In this document: positions 37,420 through 50,100 of the stretch, piece after piece | Numbering within the stretch: position 1 is the first letter of the stretch | How the letters are laid out: each line of letters begins with the position of its first letter | Origin: Myxococcales bacterium | Lineage (GTDB): Bacteria > Myxococcota_A > Polyangia > Palsa-1104 > JAEUJZ01 | Length of the DNA stretch: 64,000 nt | Direction of reading: 5' to 3' | NCBI GenBank assembly: GCA_016794505.1 | Contig: JAEUJZ010000093.1 | Location: 62,001 to 126,000 of the forward strand | Program-made: the position numbers and the translations under genes | The notes under the pieces: generated by a model | Database searches by the model: none | Told to the model about the DNA's origin: nothing | The model's input: only the letters and a program-made list of their open reading frames with translations

Positions 37420-37977
37420 TTACCGGCCAGCCAGCTCTCCTTCTTGAGGAGAAAACACCTTATATCCCCATAATGAGATAAATGGAATTAGGAGATCCAG
37501 CGTACTGTAAAAATACACAGTCATTACCCCCTTCAGCCCAGGACTGGTCGCTGCCCAGCCCACAGCGTATAGAGACATTATTCCACCAAAAAAAGCCCCA
37601 ATAAAGAGCATAACTCCTGCTGCTTTTGGCGAATTTCTCAAAGCAAGAAGAAACGACAAGATAACACCAGGAGTCACTACACATACCGCCATCACCGCGG
37701 CAGCCCATACGATTGTAGGCTGTGGGTATTCAGCATTAATCAGGTCATTTGATAGATAATTCGTCACAGATCCATATTGCTTTTGCAAAGCCGGAACAGG
37801 AGAAATAGCGCAAAGCCATTCACATCGCTTCTGTTCGCAGGTATTTTGAATGGGACACCGGAACATCCAGATAAGTTCCGTGGCCAGGACCGCGCTCACG
37901 CGCCAGAGCGCGATAATTCCCAATATAATCACAACGGCCTTCTTTGAATTTACTATGCTCTTGAACTTCATCGACAT
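37420..37977 (-). CDS. Small multi-spanning membrane protein, lower GC than its neighbours
   Basis: A 185-residue protein with four likely membrane segments (VVIILGIIALWRVSAVLA near the start, VWAAAVMAVCVVTPGVILSFLLAL, AAGVMLFIGAFFGGIMSLYAVGW, TLDLLIPFISLWGY). A Cys-containing loop between segments 1 and 2 (CPIQNTCEQKRCEWLC) lies on one side and may form disulfides outside the cytoplasm. The start is well supported: GGAGGAGG immediately upstream of the ATG. Base composition is visibly more AT-rich than the surrounding genes, which suggests recent acquisition. I do not recognise the family. Confidence 0.75.
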   Translation of the reverse strand: MSMKFKSIVNSKKAVVIILGIIALWRVSAVLATELIWMFRCPIQNTCEQKRCEWLCAISPVPALQKQYGSVTNYLSNDLINAEYPQPTIVWAAAVMAVCVVTPGVILSFLLALRNSPKAAGVMLFIGAFFGGIMSLYAVGWAATSPGLKGVMTVYFYSTLDLLIPFISLWGYKVFSPQEGELAGR

Positions 37978-38048
37978 ATTCCTCCTCCATTTGCGGCTTA
38001 ACGGCTATGCAGAAGAATGACGCTACTCCACGAAGTGCAGCCTACCAC

Positions 38049-38080
38049 GACGGTGCAGCCCCCTGGATGACGGTGCAGCC
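38049..38080. repeat. Pair of 12-base direct repeats
   Basis: GACGGTGCAGCC occurs at 38049-38060 and again at 38069-38080, a 20-base period. It is in the non-coding stretch 37978-38238 between the membrane protein gene and the transposase remnant. Confidence 0.6.
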
Positions 38081-38238
38081 GCTCGAAGTACTGTTGCATC
38101 GTGGCGCCCTTACTGGGCTGCAGATGGCGCTTCCCGCGAGCCTGCCCCGACCGTGCCAGGCCTCGACTGGGAGAGGCAGGCGGTGGTCAGGGGCGGAAGA
38201 AGTGGCGGTAGACGGGGGGAAGATGGGGCAGAGCGGAG

Positions 38239-39598
38239 CTACTGGCGCGCCGCGAAGGCCTTGATCTGCTCGACGGTAAGGTAGACTTTTTTGTCTTTGT
38301 CACATGAGCGATCGTTTCTGTGCTTCCTCGAACCGCTACTGCTCCCGGAACCCGTGCTCTCCGTTGATGCTGCCGGACTCTTGATGGGCGTACACGTCCG
38401 CAAGGTGCAGTTGCTGCGTCGCCTACATGAATGCTGTAGCGCCGACTGCCGAACGGAGGAATGACGGGCTAGGAGAGCGTTGCCGTAGGCATCTGCGCCG
38501 TGCAGGGCGCGCTGAAGTTGGCGCGGAGGAGGGCCCTGCGGCGACTGCCGTCGCGCCCGTCGGGCTTTGTGCAGCTTCAGCGGGTTGTGGGACAGCGCGA
38601 TCAGCGACCATTCGTGCTGCGCGCTCAGCAGGCCGCGCAAGCTCAGGCGCCCCAGACCGCGGCCCTTGATCTGGCCGATGACGGGCTCGATGATCGTTTT
38701 TCTTCGTCGGCACAGCGCCTCGCCTCGCTCGGTTTGTAGCGTGGCCCGCATCGCGGCCTTCATCGGGCTTGCGACGTCCGCTTTTCCGTCGGGCGGTGAC
38801 TCTTTTTCACCGTGCGGGGTGCGCGCGGGCGCGATGTAGACATCGACGCCGCGAGCTTGCGCACGTCGCACATTCGCATCGGAAAAGAATCCCGCATCGG
38901 CCAGCGCAGCGTCGGGAATCTGCTCGCAGCCAGCCAGCACGCGGTCGAGCATCGGAATGAAAGACTCGGTATCAGGGGCCTGATTCGATAACCCCGCTGC
39001 GACGATGATCGGATGCTCGCGGGAATTCGATTCTTCGGCAGCTCACCCGGAGTCAGCGGAGGCTTGGGAGCTTTATCGGAATCGTCCGCTTCCTTTTTTG
39101 CGCGCGGCAGCGCGGTCGAAGCTGCGATGCGGGCCATTTCGTCGAGCACAGCGGCGGCTTGTGCATCCTCGGACTGGGACTCCTTTTTCTCTTCCGCTTA
39201 CGCTGCGGCCTCCGCCAAGAGCTCCGCCTGCGCGGCGCGAATGCGAGCCAGGCGACTCTGCGTGTGGCGCAGCTCCAGCCGCTCCTGTTCCTGTTTCCTG
39301 CGCGCCAGGCTCATCGCCTTGTGCTTCGACGCGTTTGCTTTGAGCTTCGTTTCATCGAGCGCCACGACTCCCAATTTCAAAAGCCCCATGCGCTGACGCA
39401 GCTTGAGCAGCGGATGCAGGTGTGATCGGGATGCGTGTTGCCAGCGAGCACGCGGAACGCGATGTCTTCATGCGTGCGCGTTCCGATCTTGCGCGACGAC
39501 GGCACACCGACGCAGTAGTCATACAAAAGCAGCGCCGTCATCATGCGCGGAGGTAGCAGGAAGGACTGCCGAGGCTGGTACTCCCGATACGTCTTCAT
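38239..39598 (-). pseudogene. IS1182-type transposase remnant
   Basis: Reading leftward on the minus strand: MKTYREYQPRQSFLLPP, then a direct jump to RMMTALLLYDYCVGVPSSRKI and AFRVLAGNTHPDH, which implies loss of about 40 residues. In a second frame come GLLKLGVVALDETKLKANASKHKAMS and a stop. In a third frame come ALADAGFFSDANVRRAQARG, PMKAAMRATLQTERGEAL, RRKTIIEPVIGQIKGRGLG and LIALSHNPLKLHKA. These match, in order, IS1182-family transposases as I recall them. The frame changes and the deletion rule out an active enzyme. I found no terminal inverted repeats. It indicates past transposition in this accessory region. Confidence 0.8.
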
Positions 39599-39648
39599 TG
39601 CGCCCGTAGATCATGACCGCGCAACGATGTCGATCGGTTTTCAGATTT

Positions 39649-39923
39649 TTACGCCAACGGCCTCCTAGGCGGCGCGAGTCGCGGCATCACGCATTCGCGG
39701 CTGGGCGGGGGAGCGGGAACGAGACCCGGCGGACGCAGCCAGGGCTGCGGCTGAATGGGCACGTACTGCACGGCATCTGTCGGCTGCGGTGCACCGGGCG
39801 CGGCGATGGTCGGTGGTACAGGCTGCGTGCCCGGTGGACACAATGCGCTCGCCCCCTGAGTGGGCAGCGTGGCATCCACCGTTGGCGCAGGCTCGGGCTC
39901 TGGTTTCGACGGGAACAGCGCGC
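39649..39923 (-). other. Proline-rich open frame after the 410-residue gene, possibly a displaced C-terminus
   Basis: A minus-strand frame different from that of the 410-residue gene reads ALFPSKPEPEPAPTVDATL, then PIQPQPWLRPPGLVPAPP and a stop at 39649. It looks like a natural Pro-rich tail, whereas the 410-residue protein ends in an Arg/Gly-rich stretch. A frameshift near 39980 (real, or an assembly error) would join them. It could also be chance in GC-rich DNA. Confidence 0.3.
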
Positions 39924-41156
39924 TTAGGCCGGCGAAGTTTGCGGCGCTTCCCCAGCCCCGTGCGCGGACCCCTGACCTCGGCGAAGGAAATGGGGGGCGG
40001 GCCGCCCACGCCGCAGACTGGTGCTGCGGTAGTACAGCGTGACCGAGTCGGGCCCGATGCCGAGATAGCTCAGGAAGCACTCGAACGGCTTCACGCGCGC
40101 CAGCCAGGCCGCGGCGGCGGCTCGGCAGCCGAAGGCTTCGGCAACCGCCAGGATGCTATCGGCGTGATCTTCGACGTGGGCGATGTGCTGCGGATCGAGC
40201 AGGTTCAGACTTACGCCGTACGGTAGGGCGCGGAAGTCATCCGCGGTGACGGTACGCGGCGCCCCGCTGACATCTACAGTCGGCGGCGGCACGAACTTCA
40301 CCACGGGGTCGTTGGGTAGCGCACGCTGCCCCAGGATGGCGCGCAGGCTCGCCGTGATGACCTCGCGCTGAGCGGGCTCGACTGAAAGGAGGCGAGGCGA
40401 CAGCAGCGGATGCGGACTGAAATCAGGCTGCAGGATCTCCTCGGGTCGCCGACGCGCCGGCAGGCTGTCCGAGGTAGACCGGGTCTGCTCGGGCGGCAGC
40501 GGTGGACGCTCAAAGCGCAGCTTAAAGTAGAGCGGCTGCACAAGGATCGCGAGATCATCGATCCCCACTTCCAGACTGCGAATGTACGAGAGAGACGGCA
40601 GCTCAGCACCACGGCCCAGCAGATCGACATCCTCTAGGAAGTGGCTGGGGCGATGCTTGAACAAGTACAGCTTGTAGCGTCGGGCATCGAGGTCATAGGC
40701 CAGCGCCGAAAAGAAGCGCCCCTGCCGCTGGGCAAACTCACGCAGCTCGCGCTCGACCGGAGTCTCCTCAGGCGCCGCCGCGCCCCGCCCCTCGTCGACC
40801 ACCGCCGCCGCGACCTCGGGCCGACGCAGCGCCCCGCGCAGCCGCGGGCTGGGAGCGGCGTTGTAGATGCTTTCGGCGATCTGCGTGCGATGGCTGGGAT
40901 CCCAGGTCAGCGCCGCCCCATAGCGATTCTGCGAGAAGCTGCCCCGCGAGATCTTGACCGACAGCTCGATAAGTTCGCTGGGATCATGGCCGCGGCCGGG
41001 ACAGGTCCGCAGCACTTCTTCATGCAGGCGCAGCGCTTCGCTGTCCCCACCCCCGAGTACTGACTGCAAAAGGAGGCGGGTCTTGCCAATCCCCGGTCCG
41101 TCGCCCCCTGCTCGCTCCCCGGCTGCCGAACTTGGCTCATTCTGTTTGTTGGCCAT
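39924..41156 (-). CDS. Unrecognised 410-residue protein, operon partner of the giant LamG protein
   Basis: It starts 14 bases after the stop of the giant LamG gene and has AGGGGAG upstream, so the two are almost certainly co-transcribed. No family is recognised. Near the N-terminus GDGPGIGKTRLLLQSV resembles a Walker A loop, but I see no Walker B motif or other ATPase features, so this may be coincidence. The middle has long hydrophobic-alternating strands (LYLFKHRPSHFLEDVDLL, LAILVQPLYFKLRFE), and the end has an FECFLSYLGIGPDSVTLYYRS segment followed by an Arg/Gly tail. No signal peptide or membrane segment is present. The function is unknown. Confidence 0.6.
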   Translation of the reverse strand: MANKQNEPSSAAGERAGGDGPGIGKTRLLLQSVLGGGDSEALRLHEEVLRTCPGRGHDPSELIELSVKISRGSFSQNRYGAALTWDPSHRTQIAESIYNAAPSPRLRGALRRPEVAAAVVDEGRGAAAPEETPVERELREFAQRQGRFFSALAYDLDARRYKLYLFKHRPSHFLEDVDLLGRGAELPSLSYIRSLEVGIDDLAILVQPLYFKLRFERPPLPPEQTRSTSDSLPARRRPEEILQPDFSPHPLLSPRLLSVEPAQREVITASLRAILGQRALPNDPVVKFVPPPTVDVSGAPRTVTADDFRALPYGVSLNLLDPQHIAHVEDHADSILAVAEAFGCRAAAAAWLARVKPFECFLSYLGIGPDSVTLYYRSTSLRRGRPAPHFLRRGQGSAHGAGEAPQTSPA

Positions 41157-41170
41157 CGCGCTCCCCTTCC

Positions 41171-44100
41171 TTACCAGCTCGTCGGATCCAGATACCCAGC
41201 GGCGTCGTCAAGGGCATCCCAAAGTTCCTCACCCACGGCCGCGATCTCATCTGCCGCATACTCGGCCACGGCCAGCGCTTCCTTCACCGCCGCGGCGGTG
41301 GCGCCAAACGCGGTCCCCAGCACCTCGGCGGCCTCTTTGGCTCCCAGCAGAAGCACATCCTTTAGGATGGCTGCGGCTTCGTTGATGCTAGTGCCCAGGA
41401 AGCTCACAAGCTCGCCGGCCGCGACGTCGAACACTTCGTAGACATTCTTGGCGATGTCCGTGATGGCGGCACCGGCCGACTTGAACAGCTCGATCGCTTC
41501 TTCGGCGATGTCGGTCAGGTTTTCCGCCACCCACTCGAAGGCGACCTTCAGACCCTGCCCCAGGATGTCGGTGAAGAAGCCCTTGATGAAGTCCGCGAAG
41601 AACCACTCAAACACCCCGAGGATCGACTCGAGATCGGTCAGGGCAACACCCCAGGTGACCGGTCCCAGCGTCAAGCTCTGGCCCAGGACCGAGCAGGTAA
41701 ACGACAGCGACTGCCGATAGCCGTCGTCGTTCACCAAGTTCTCGATGCGCACACTGACCTTGACCGTCACGGTGAAGCCCAGTACGCCGAAGCGGAAAGG
41801 GACGATCGGCGCGACCGAAAGGAAGAACTCGCTGCGCTTGCAGCGCAGCTCCAGCGCGCCGAGCTGGGTCTGGGCTTTGAACTGCAGGCCGGAACGATCG
41901 ATCGACAGCTCTTGGTAGCTGTCGTACAGGGTGCCCAGAAGCTTCAGGCGGCCACTGTAGAAGATGCCCTGGCGCGACAGGGTGGCCGCCACATCAATAC
42001 GCGGTCCCAAAGCGCCCGAGACATCCGAGAACTGGAAGAGCACGATGCCGCCGACCTCGATGCGAATGCGGTCGGCCTGGCCCTGGAGGATCAGACCCGT
42101 GGTGGGACTGATGCTGCCAAACAGGCTGGCGTGGAAGCCCCACAGGTCGAGCGTCGCGCCCAGCGAGATGCCGGGATCGTAGGTCTTGCCCGCAATGGTT
42201 CCGCCATTGGGCGCAAAGTAAAGGAGCAGGTCCGTAAGCCGAACATCGAGCAGATCGTCGAGGAAGCCGAGGCCAGGGATGCCCGTGGTGCTAACGAAGG
42301 CCTTGATGAGGCGCGGCAGATCGATGCCTTCCGGACTGTCGATGACCAGGATGCTCTTGTCGTAGTTGGCGGGATCGATGCTCAGCGCCATGCTGCCGCC
42401 CAGCAGGCCATCGCCGATGTGAATCTCGCCGCGGACGCCGATGCCGATAAACGGGGGCGTGGTGGTTAGCTTCAGCTCGACGCCAAAGCCGCCGATGGCC
42501 AGGCCGGGCAGGCCCCAGGGATTGCGCCACAGGCCTCCGGGATACTTGGCCTCGTCGGGGTCGAGCGCGCCCCAGACCGCGACGGCACTACCCGACGATC
42601 CCTTCTCGACCGAGATGCCGCCACGGAAGACCACGACCTCGCCAAAGAGCTTCAGCGTGAAGCGATCCGTGACACCAAACGCCGCCTCGCCCAGCCCGCT
42701 GCTCAGGTTCAGGCCGATCTCGTTGAACTCAAGGGACAGCGGCGCGCTGTCGATGAGCTTCAGGTTGAGCAGGGCGCTGCCAGTGATCGTAAATTCCTTG
42801 GGCGAGTTGAGCCGCACCGCAAGAACCAGCGAGCGCGAGTCGAGCCCGAGCATGGGCAGCGCGCGATGCAGCTCGCTGAGGCCAGGCAGGTCGCTCATCT
42901 TCTGCGTCGAGTACAGGTTTAGGCCCTTGCCGTAATCGCCGACCTCGGGGTCGCTTCCAGACTCGCTGGCAATCAGCAGGGTGCAGCTGGCAAACAGGTT
43001 CAGGAACGGCACCAGAAGGGCATTCACTACCCCGGCAACCGGGGTCGACCCCACGGCGCTCTGCACCATCGTCGCCACCGGGAAGCTCGGCTTAACCCGC
43101 AGGGTATAGACCATCGGCGATGCGCCCTTGTTCAGCGTCAGCGCGGCTTCGCCCAGCGGATAGCTCGTCGGGGTCAGCAAGCTGAGCGAGCCGCCGAACG
43201 AGATCTGCGACTGCAGCGGCCAGATGGTCATCTGCCCCCCCAGCCGCAGCTTGGCGCTTACGCCCAGAAGGTCGAACGAGATGTCGTTCTGGGCATAGGC
43301 CATCATCGCGGAGTTGATCAGCGAGTCGTCGGTGTTCAGCGAGGCGCCGACGCTCCAGGTGGCAAGTCCGCTGGGGGCCTTGGCTGGTGGCGGGGTCCCC
43401 GTCGGAACCACCTTCACGGGCAGCGGCGGCGGCGGCCCCAGGCCCAGGCTTGGCGCCGCGGCGCCCCAGTCGAGATCGCCAAACCCTGTGCCGTGGCCGA
43501 GGCGCGCAGAGAGGTTGCGAACCAACGTTCCCTGCGTCTCATTGAGGCGGAAGCAGCCCAGCAGGCCGGGCTCCTGACCCGACAGGCGCTGGTCGCGAGC
43601 CGCAAGGACTTCCTCGGCGGTGCGCGCGCGATCCCACAGGCGGACCTCGGCCATCTGGCCCTGGAAGTTTTTGTCCCAGGTCCAGTTGCTCTTGCCGATG
43701 TAGCACAGGTTGCGGGTGATGCCCGCCTTGGGCAGCTTGGCCGGATCGAGCTTGTTCGTGGTGACGCCGCCGATGGTGATCGCGGTGGCGACGCCGTTCA
43801 CATAGATCGCCACTTGGCCTGTCGCGTCCAGGGTCGCCGCGAGGTGCGTCCAGGCGCTGGTGGGCAGGACCGAAGCCGTGGTCAGCACCTCGCTGTAGCT
43901 GGCCCCGCTGTAATAGATGCGCAGGGCCACGCGGTTCGTCGTGCCGTAGCGTGAAAAATAGATGTTCTCGGCCCGCATGCCCTGTCCGATATCGACGATG
44001 CGGGCCCAGCTTCCGACGGCTGTCGGGTACACCCAGGCTTCCAGCGTGAAGCCAGCGGCTAGGTTCTGGGCGATGGCCGGCAGCCGCACATAGGTGCTGG

Positions 44101-47100
44101 CGCCATCGAAGCACAGCGCACCGGGAGACGGCGGCGGGGTGGGATCCGGAAGCGTCCCGCCGACATCAGGCAGCCCCACATCCCATACCGGCACACCCTG
44201 CACGGTGCCGTGCTGCGCGGCTAGCGCCATATCGGTGACGACGCTGCCGTGCGCGGCGGCCAGCGGATAACAGCGCAAAAGTCCCGGCACGGCGCCGGAA
44301 AGACGCACGCGACGGGCGGCGGCCGTCTGGCGCGGCGAGCGGGGGCCGGCGAAGATGCGAGCCTCGGCGATCCGTCCCTTAAACAGAGTGCCGTCCAGGC
44401 TGCGTCCCAGCGTCGCTACACCCCGTACGACGGCGGCGGGGACGCTTACGATGTTGCTGTCAGCGGACAGTGGAATGCCGTCCTTGCACAGCACCACGTG
44501 CCCGTTCTCATCGACGCTGGCCGAGACATGCGCCCACGTCTGGCTGGGCAGCACGCCCGTGGCGGTGATGAGCTGCAGTGCCCCCGTGCCGACCTGCACA
44601 CCGAAGACCAGGGCGCTGCCCTTTTGGCCCAAGTAGACGCGGTCGCTGGTCGCGCTGGGGCTGCCAGCCGCTAGGTCGAAGAAGCTAGCCGTCGCCGTCA
44701 AGTCCAGGCAGTACACCCAAGCTTCCAGCGTCATGCCATCTGGGCTGCCGGCGATGGCAGGAAGGGTCACATGCGCGGCCCCATCCAGCCGCAGCGTGCC
44801 CTGCAGCTCAGCCGCTGAGACGAAGCTTGGCAGGGGCTCGGAACGACTGAACTTGGCTCGGCCGCGAGCCCAGCCATGAAGACCGCTCTGGCCGGCATCG
44901 CCCAGCCGCTCGCCGAGCGACTCGTTGCAGCGATAGTTGGCCACAAGACCCGGCTCGCTGCCGCGCAGGCGGGCGGTCTGGTTGCGGCTGATCTCGTCGG
45001 GCGAGCGCGCCACACTCCAGATTCGCACCTCAGCTAGGCGGCCCTGCAGGAGCCGAGCACCGCTCACCTGACTGCGCCCCAACAAGCACTGAGTGCGCGT
45101 GACCACCGCCGGCAACGGTAGACCGCTATGGCTGCTCTTGCTCACGCCACCGACGTAGAAGGTGGCGATGCCGCCCGCGCTTAGGGTCACGGCGACATGC
45201 GCAAAGCTGCCGGTCGGGAGCGTGGCTGGGGACAGGACCTCGACGTTGCTGCTGCTGTTCTGAACGCGCAGTGCAAGCTGGTTGCCGGCCGCCCCCGCCA
45301 GGCCCAGCGCGATGGTGTGGCCCGCGCCCGTGCTGAAATCAAAGATCCGCATGCCGGCCGCGGCCTGATCGACAAGTACCCAGGCTTCGAGCGTAAAGCC
45401 GGAGGACAGGTCGGCGGGCAGCGCTGGCAGGACCACCCAGTCGCTCTTCCCGTCTAGGTCCAGGCTGCCTGCGGTGGGAGGAGGCAGCAGCAGGGGCGGT
45501 GCGCTGCGGCCGAAGACCTGCTTCTGTCCGTGGACAATGCCGTGCAGGGCTCGCCGCGTGGCATCGCCCGCTCGGGCCCCCGCGACCTCGTCGAGCCGAT
45601 AGTTGGCGATGAGGCCCAGATCTTCCCTCGTAAGCACGGTGCTGCGCTCGGCGACTAGCTCCGCAGCGCTCCGCGCCCGCGCCCACAGCCGCACATCGGC
45701 CAGGCGGCCCTGCAGGAGCGGCACGCTGGCCGTACTGCTCTTGCCCAGATAGCAACGATTGCGCACGATGCCGGGAGCCGGTGCATGCAGCGTCGCAGTC
45801 GCCTGGGCGATGCCATCGACGTACAGACGGGTCTGGCCGGCGGCATCCTGCGTGGCCGCGATATGCATAAAGGTGCGATCGCGAATCACGCTGGGGGTAA
45901 CTAGGCTCTGGGTCCCGCTGCCCCTTCCAATCGTCAGCTCCAGACTGTCCGTGCTGCCGCGCCGGGCAAGGGCGATGGACTCGACGTCTGGGCCGCGTCC
46001 GAGCTCAATGATCCGCGCCCCGGACTGCACGCCCTCGAAGTACACCCACGCCTCCAGCGCAAAGCCGGCGGAGAGATCCGCGCTGATCGCCGGAAGCTCG
46101 ACGTAGTCATCGATGCCATCGAGGCGCAGCGCGCCCGGACTGGCAAGTCGTGCCGGGCTGCCAAGCCGGCCGAGCACGCGAATGGGATCGCCCTGGATCG
46201 TTCCCGCTGTGCGCTTGACCCCCGAGGCTGCCAGCCGCCCGGCGCTGCTATTGAGAGGATAGAGCCGCAACAGATCGTTCTCGCTGCCGAGAAGTCGCTT
46301 GCTCAGGTAGCTGCGGACCTCCGTTTCGTTGAGGGCGCGACTCCATAGGCGGACCTCGGTCAGACAGCCGCAAAGGGGCCCGCTGTGGTCGCTGCGGATC
46401 CCAAGCAGGGAGGCCACAAGCTCGCTGGCCGCGCTCACGTCCCCCGGACGCAGAGCCCCTGCTGCCACCGCGACCCCGTTTACGTAAAGCCGCGCCTGGC
46501 CGGCCGCGTCGACGGTTCCGCACAGGTGAAGGAACGTGGCTGGACGCAGCACGCCATCGGCCGCGATCACGCCGCCCAAAGTGGGTGAGCGCAGCGCAAG
46601 CACCAGGGTCTGTGAAGTGCCCTCGCGCCGCAGCGCGATCGTCGTGCCCCCCGGACCGCCGGCTAAAAAAACGAAGGTCTCGTTGGGCTTGGGATCGCCG
46701 CTCGCGAACACCCAGGATTCGATGCTGAAGCCGCCCCGCAGCGGCTCGCCCAAAATGGGCAGATCGACCCCGCTCTGTCCGCCAGGGAACCGCACGGCGC
46801 GGCCATCGGGACGGCTGACCGCGACATCGGCCAAGCGCGCGTAGTGCAAAAGCCCGTCCTCAGCCCCCGTCAGGACCTGATCCCGGCTCGCCAGAATCTG
46901 ACTTGCGGTGCGCGCCCCCGACCAGATCCGCACCTCGGACAGAGCGCCCTGATGCGCATAGTCTCCGGGGTCGTAGCCGTCGATCTTGCCGATGTACGAA
47001 CAGGGGCGCTCGACATCCTTCGGAGCGGTCACGCGTGCGGTCTGCTTCGCCACGCCATCCACATACAGGACCACGTCCCCCTGGGTGACTGTTCCGCTGC

Positions 47101-50100
47101 TGTCCCATGCCATCGGTTTGAACGTCGCTGCGATGTGGGTCCAGCGGTGCAGCGGCAGCGCAGCACTGGCCGTGACGTGGCTGACTGCAGTGCCCGAGTC
47201 ACGGAAGAAGCGCAGCGCCAGATCTGCAGTCGAGCCACTGCGCGACAGCGAGATGTTATTCGCCCCCAAGCCGGGCTGGGTCGAAAGCTCAAGGATGCGC
47301 CCCCAGCCGACGGTCGCCGTCGAGTACACCCAGGCCTCGAGCGTAAAGCCCTGGCTCGCCAGATCGCCGCGCACCGTGGGCAGCGGGACCGCATCGCGGT
47401 AGCCATCGAAGGTCCGGGCCACCCGTCCCAGAATGCCGTTCCAGCTGGCATGCGCTGGGCTTGTGCTGCGGCTGTCTGTGATCGGCGCCCCTGGCCCGTC
47501 GTCGAGTCGGTAGTAGCGCAGCAGACCCGGCTCCGATCCGCTCAAGCGTACGTCTTTGGCTTGGGCGATCTGGTCCGCGGTGCGCGCGCCCGACCAGATG
47601 CGGACATCGGAAAGCGCCCCCCGATGCTGGTACGCACCCAACGCGTAGCCGTCGATCCAGCCTATGAACGAGCTGCTGCGGGACGCGTTGCCGGGCGCCG
47701 CGACGCGACTTAGCGTCCGCTGCTGCCCGTTGACATAGATGCGGACATCGCCCGCGGTCTCTTTGCCATCGAGGGACCAGACCATCGGCTTGAAGCTGAC
47801 CGCGATGTGGACCCAGGTGTGCAGCGGCAGAGCCCCCTGGGCCCGCACATCCGCGACCGCGCTTGTGGTCGAGGTAACAAAGAAACGCAGTGCGATCTCT
47901 TCGGTACTGGCCACCCGCGAAAGCGAGATGTTGTAGCTGCCCAGGCCCGGCTTGGTCGCAAGCTCCAGAATGCGCCCCCAGTCGACAAACTCCGCGCTGT
48001 AGACCCAGGCCTCTAGCGTGAAGCCACCGGACGAAAGGTCGCCGTCGAGCGTTGGTAGTCGCGCGAAGTCTCCCGGTCCTTCAAAGAGTCGCCCCGGCCG
48101 GGTCAGGGGGCCGGCGATCGTGCCGTGGGCAGAGCTGCCGCTCGCGTCAGCGGCCACCGTCCCCTGCGCATCGTCCAAGCGGTACAGACGCACCAAGCCG
48201 GCTTGGCCGGTCACCGCAGGTTCGCAGTAGCTAGCCAGGATCTCGCTGGCAGAGCGACCGCGATCGAACAGCCGAACCTCGGACATGCGGCCGCGGAACA
48301 GCTTATTGTCGCTCCAGTTGCTCTTGCCGATGAAGGCGCTGCTGCGCGTGATCCCGGCTCGCGGAGTGTGAATGCGCTTGCTCTCTTGCTCGACCCCATC
48401 GACGTACAGGGTGACCAGGCCCGTCGAGCCATCGCTTGCGATATCGGTCAGGCTGGCCGCGATGTGCAGGAAACGGCGTGCCTTGAGCACCCCCGCAGCA
48501 CAGACCCCCTGATACGTGCCACCACGATAGATATGCAGGGCCAGATCGTCGCTGGTGCCGTCCCGCGCCAGAAGCACGTTGTCGCTCGCCGCCCCGTTGC
48601 CGATATCGACGATGCGGGCCCAGCTGCTGTTGTCCTCGAAGTACACCCAGGCTTCGATCGTAAAACCACGCGACAGGTCGGCGGAAAGGGCTGGCATCTG
48701 CACGTAGGTGCCCATGCCTTCAAAGCGCAGCGTCGATCGATGCGGCAGCCCCGTCCAGATCAGCGCAGGCCCCAAGCGGCCGGAGTGATCTACGCGATCC
48801 GCGACCGTCGCCAGGCTGGCTTCATCCATCGGGTAGTAGTGACAGAGACCCGGCTCATCGCCACGGGGTGGCGTGTCGGCACCGCCCGCGATCTCGGCCT
48901 GGCTGCGGGCCCGCGTCCAGATCCGCAGATCGGCGAGCTGGCCGTAGAGCTCGCGCCCGCTCACGCTGCCGCTGCGGCCGATGTACGACTGGGCTCGACT
49001 GATCCCGGCCCGCGGCAGCGGCAAGGTCCCAGAAGCCGCGACGCCCCCATTCACGTAGATCGTGGCGCGACCATCGCCCGCTACGGTGGCCGCAAGGTGC
49101 GTCCAGATGCCGGAGGCCACGCTGCCGGCCGGCGTGGCCAGGCTGCTCTGGCTGGTGCCGCGAGACACCTGCAGAACCACCGCTGCCTCGCTGCCCTGCC
49201 GCGCCAGGATCAGGCTGTCGCCGCCCGTGCCATTGCCCAGATCGCAGATGCACTCGCTGGCTTTCACTCCCGCAAAGCGGACCCACACTTCGAGGGTAAA
49301 GCCGCCAGAAAAACCGTCGCGCAGCGAAGGCAGGCTGACGGCATCACCGCTGCCATCAAATGCGAGGGCTCCCAAGGTGCTGCGAAGTGGCAGTGGCAGG
49401 AGCCGCTGCCCTGCGCCGCGCAGCTGTCCGGCCCGCCGCCCCGCATCTTGCCCGGCGGGTAGCCTGCGATCCATCGTCCGCGAGCCGCTGCCTTCATCCA
49501 AGCGGTAGTAGCGCAAAAGGCCGATCACCTCCTCAGGCAGCGCCTGATTCATGGTGCTCCGCAGCTCTGCCGCTGTGCGTACCACGGAAAAGATGCGCAC
49601 CTCCGCCAAGCGGCCACGCAAGAGGCTATCGCCGCTCTTGCTGCTCTTGCCCAGGTAGCAATAGCGACGGGCGATCTGGCTTGGCAGCGGCACTGCCGTC
49701 CCGCTAGCGACGACCGCGCCGTTCACATAGAGGGTCGCCGTGCCACTTCCCGTCAGCGTCGCAGCGAGATGTAGCCAGCGTCCGCTATCAAGGATGCCTT
49801 CGGAGGTGATCGCCTTGCTGCTGGTGCTGCCTTGCACCAGCAAGCTCAGCGCTTGTTCCGCGATACCGAGCGCGATGGTGTGTTTCTCTGGACCGTCCCC
49901 AAGCTCGATCACCCGCGCCGATCCGCCCAGCCGATCGAGAAACAGCCAGGCCTCCAGCGTGAAGCCCTGGCTGAAGTTGTCTTCAATCGTCGGCAGCTCG
50001 ACATAGGCATCGCTGCCGTTTAGCCACAGCGCGGTCTCGGGAGGACACAGCGAGGTGAGCGCGCTGGGCCCAGGCTGTCCCCACTGGATGGTTTGCGGGA

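Noticed and set aside
41085..41120. P-loop ATPase activity for the 410-residue protein, from GPGIGKTR
   Set aside because: A single Walker A-like stretch without Walker B or other motifs; kept as a remark only.
48125..49462. 445-residue plus-strand open frame inside the giant LamG gene
   Set aside because: It lies antisense to clear LamG repeats; the sequence is Arg/Ala/Pro-rich and has no domain features.
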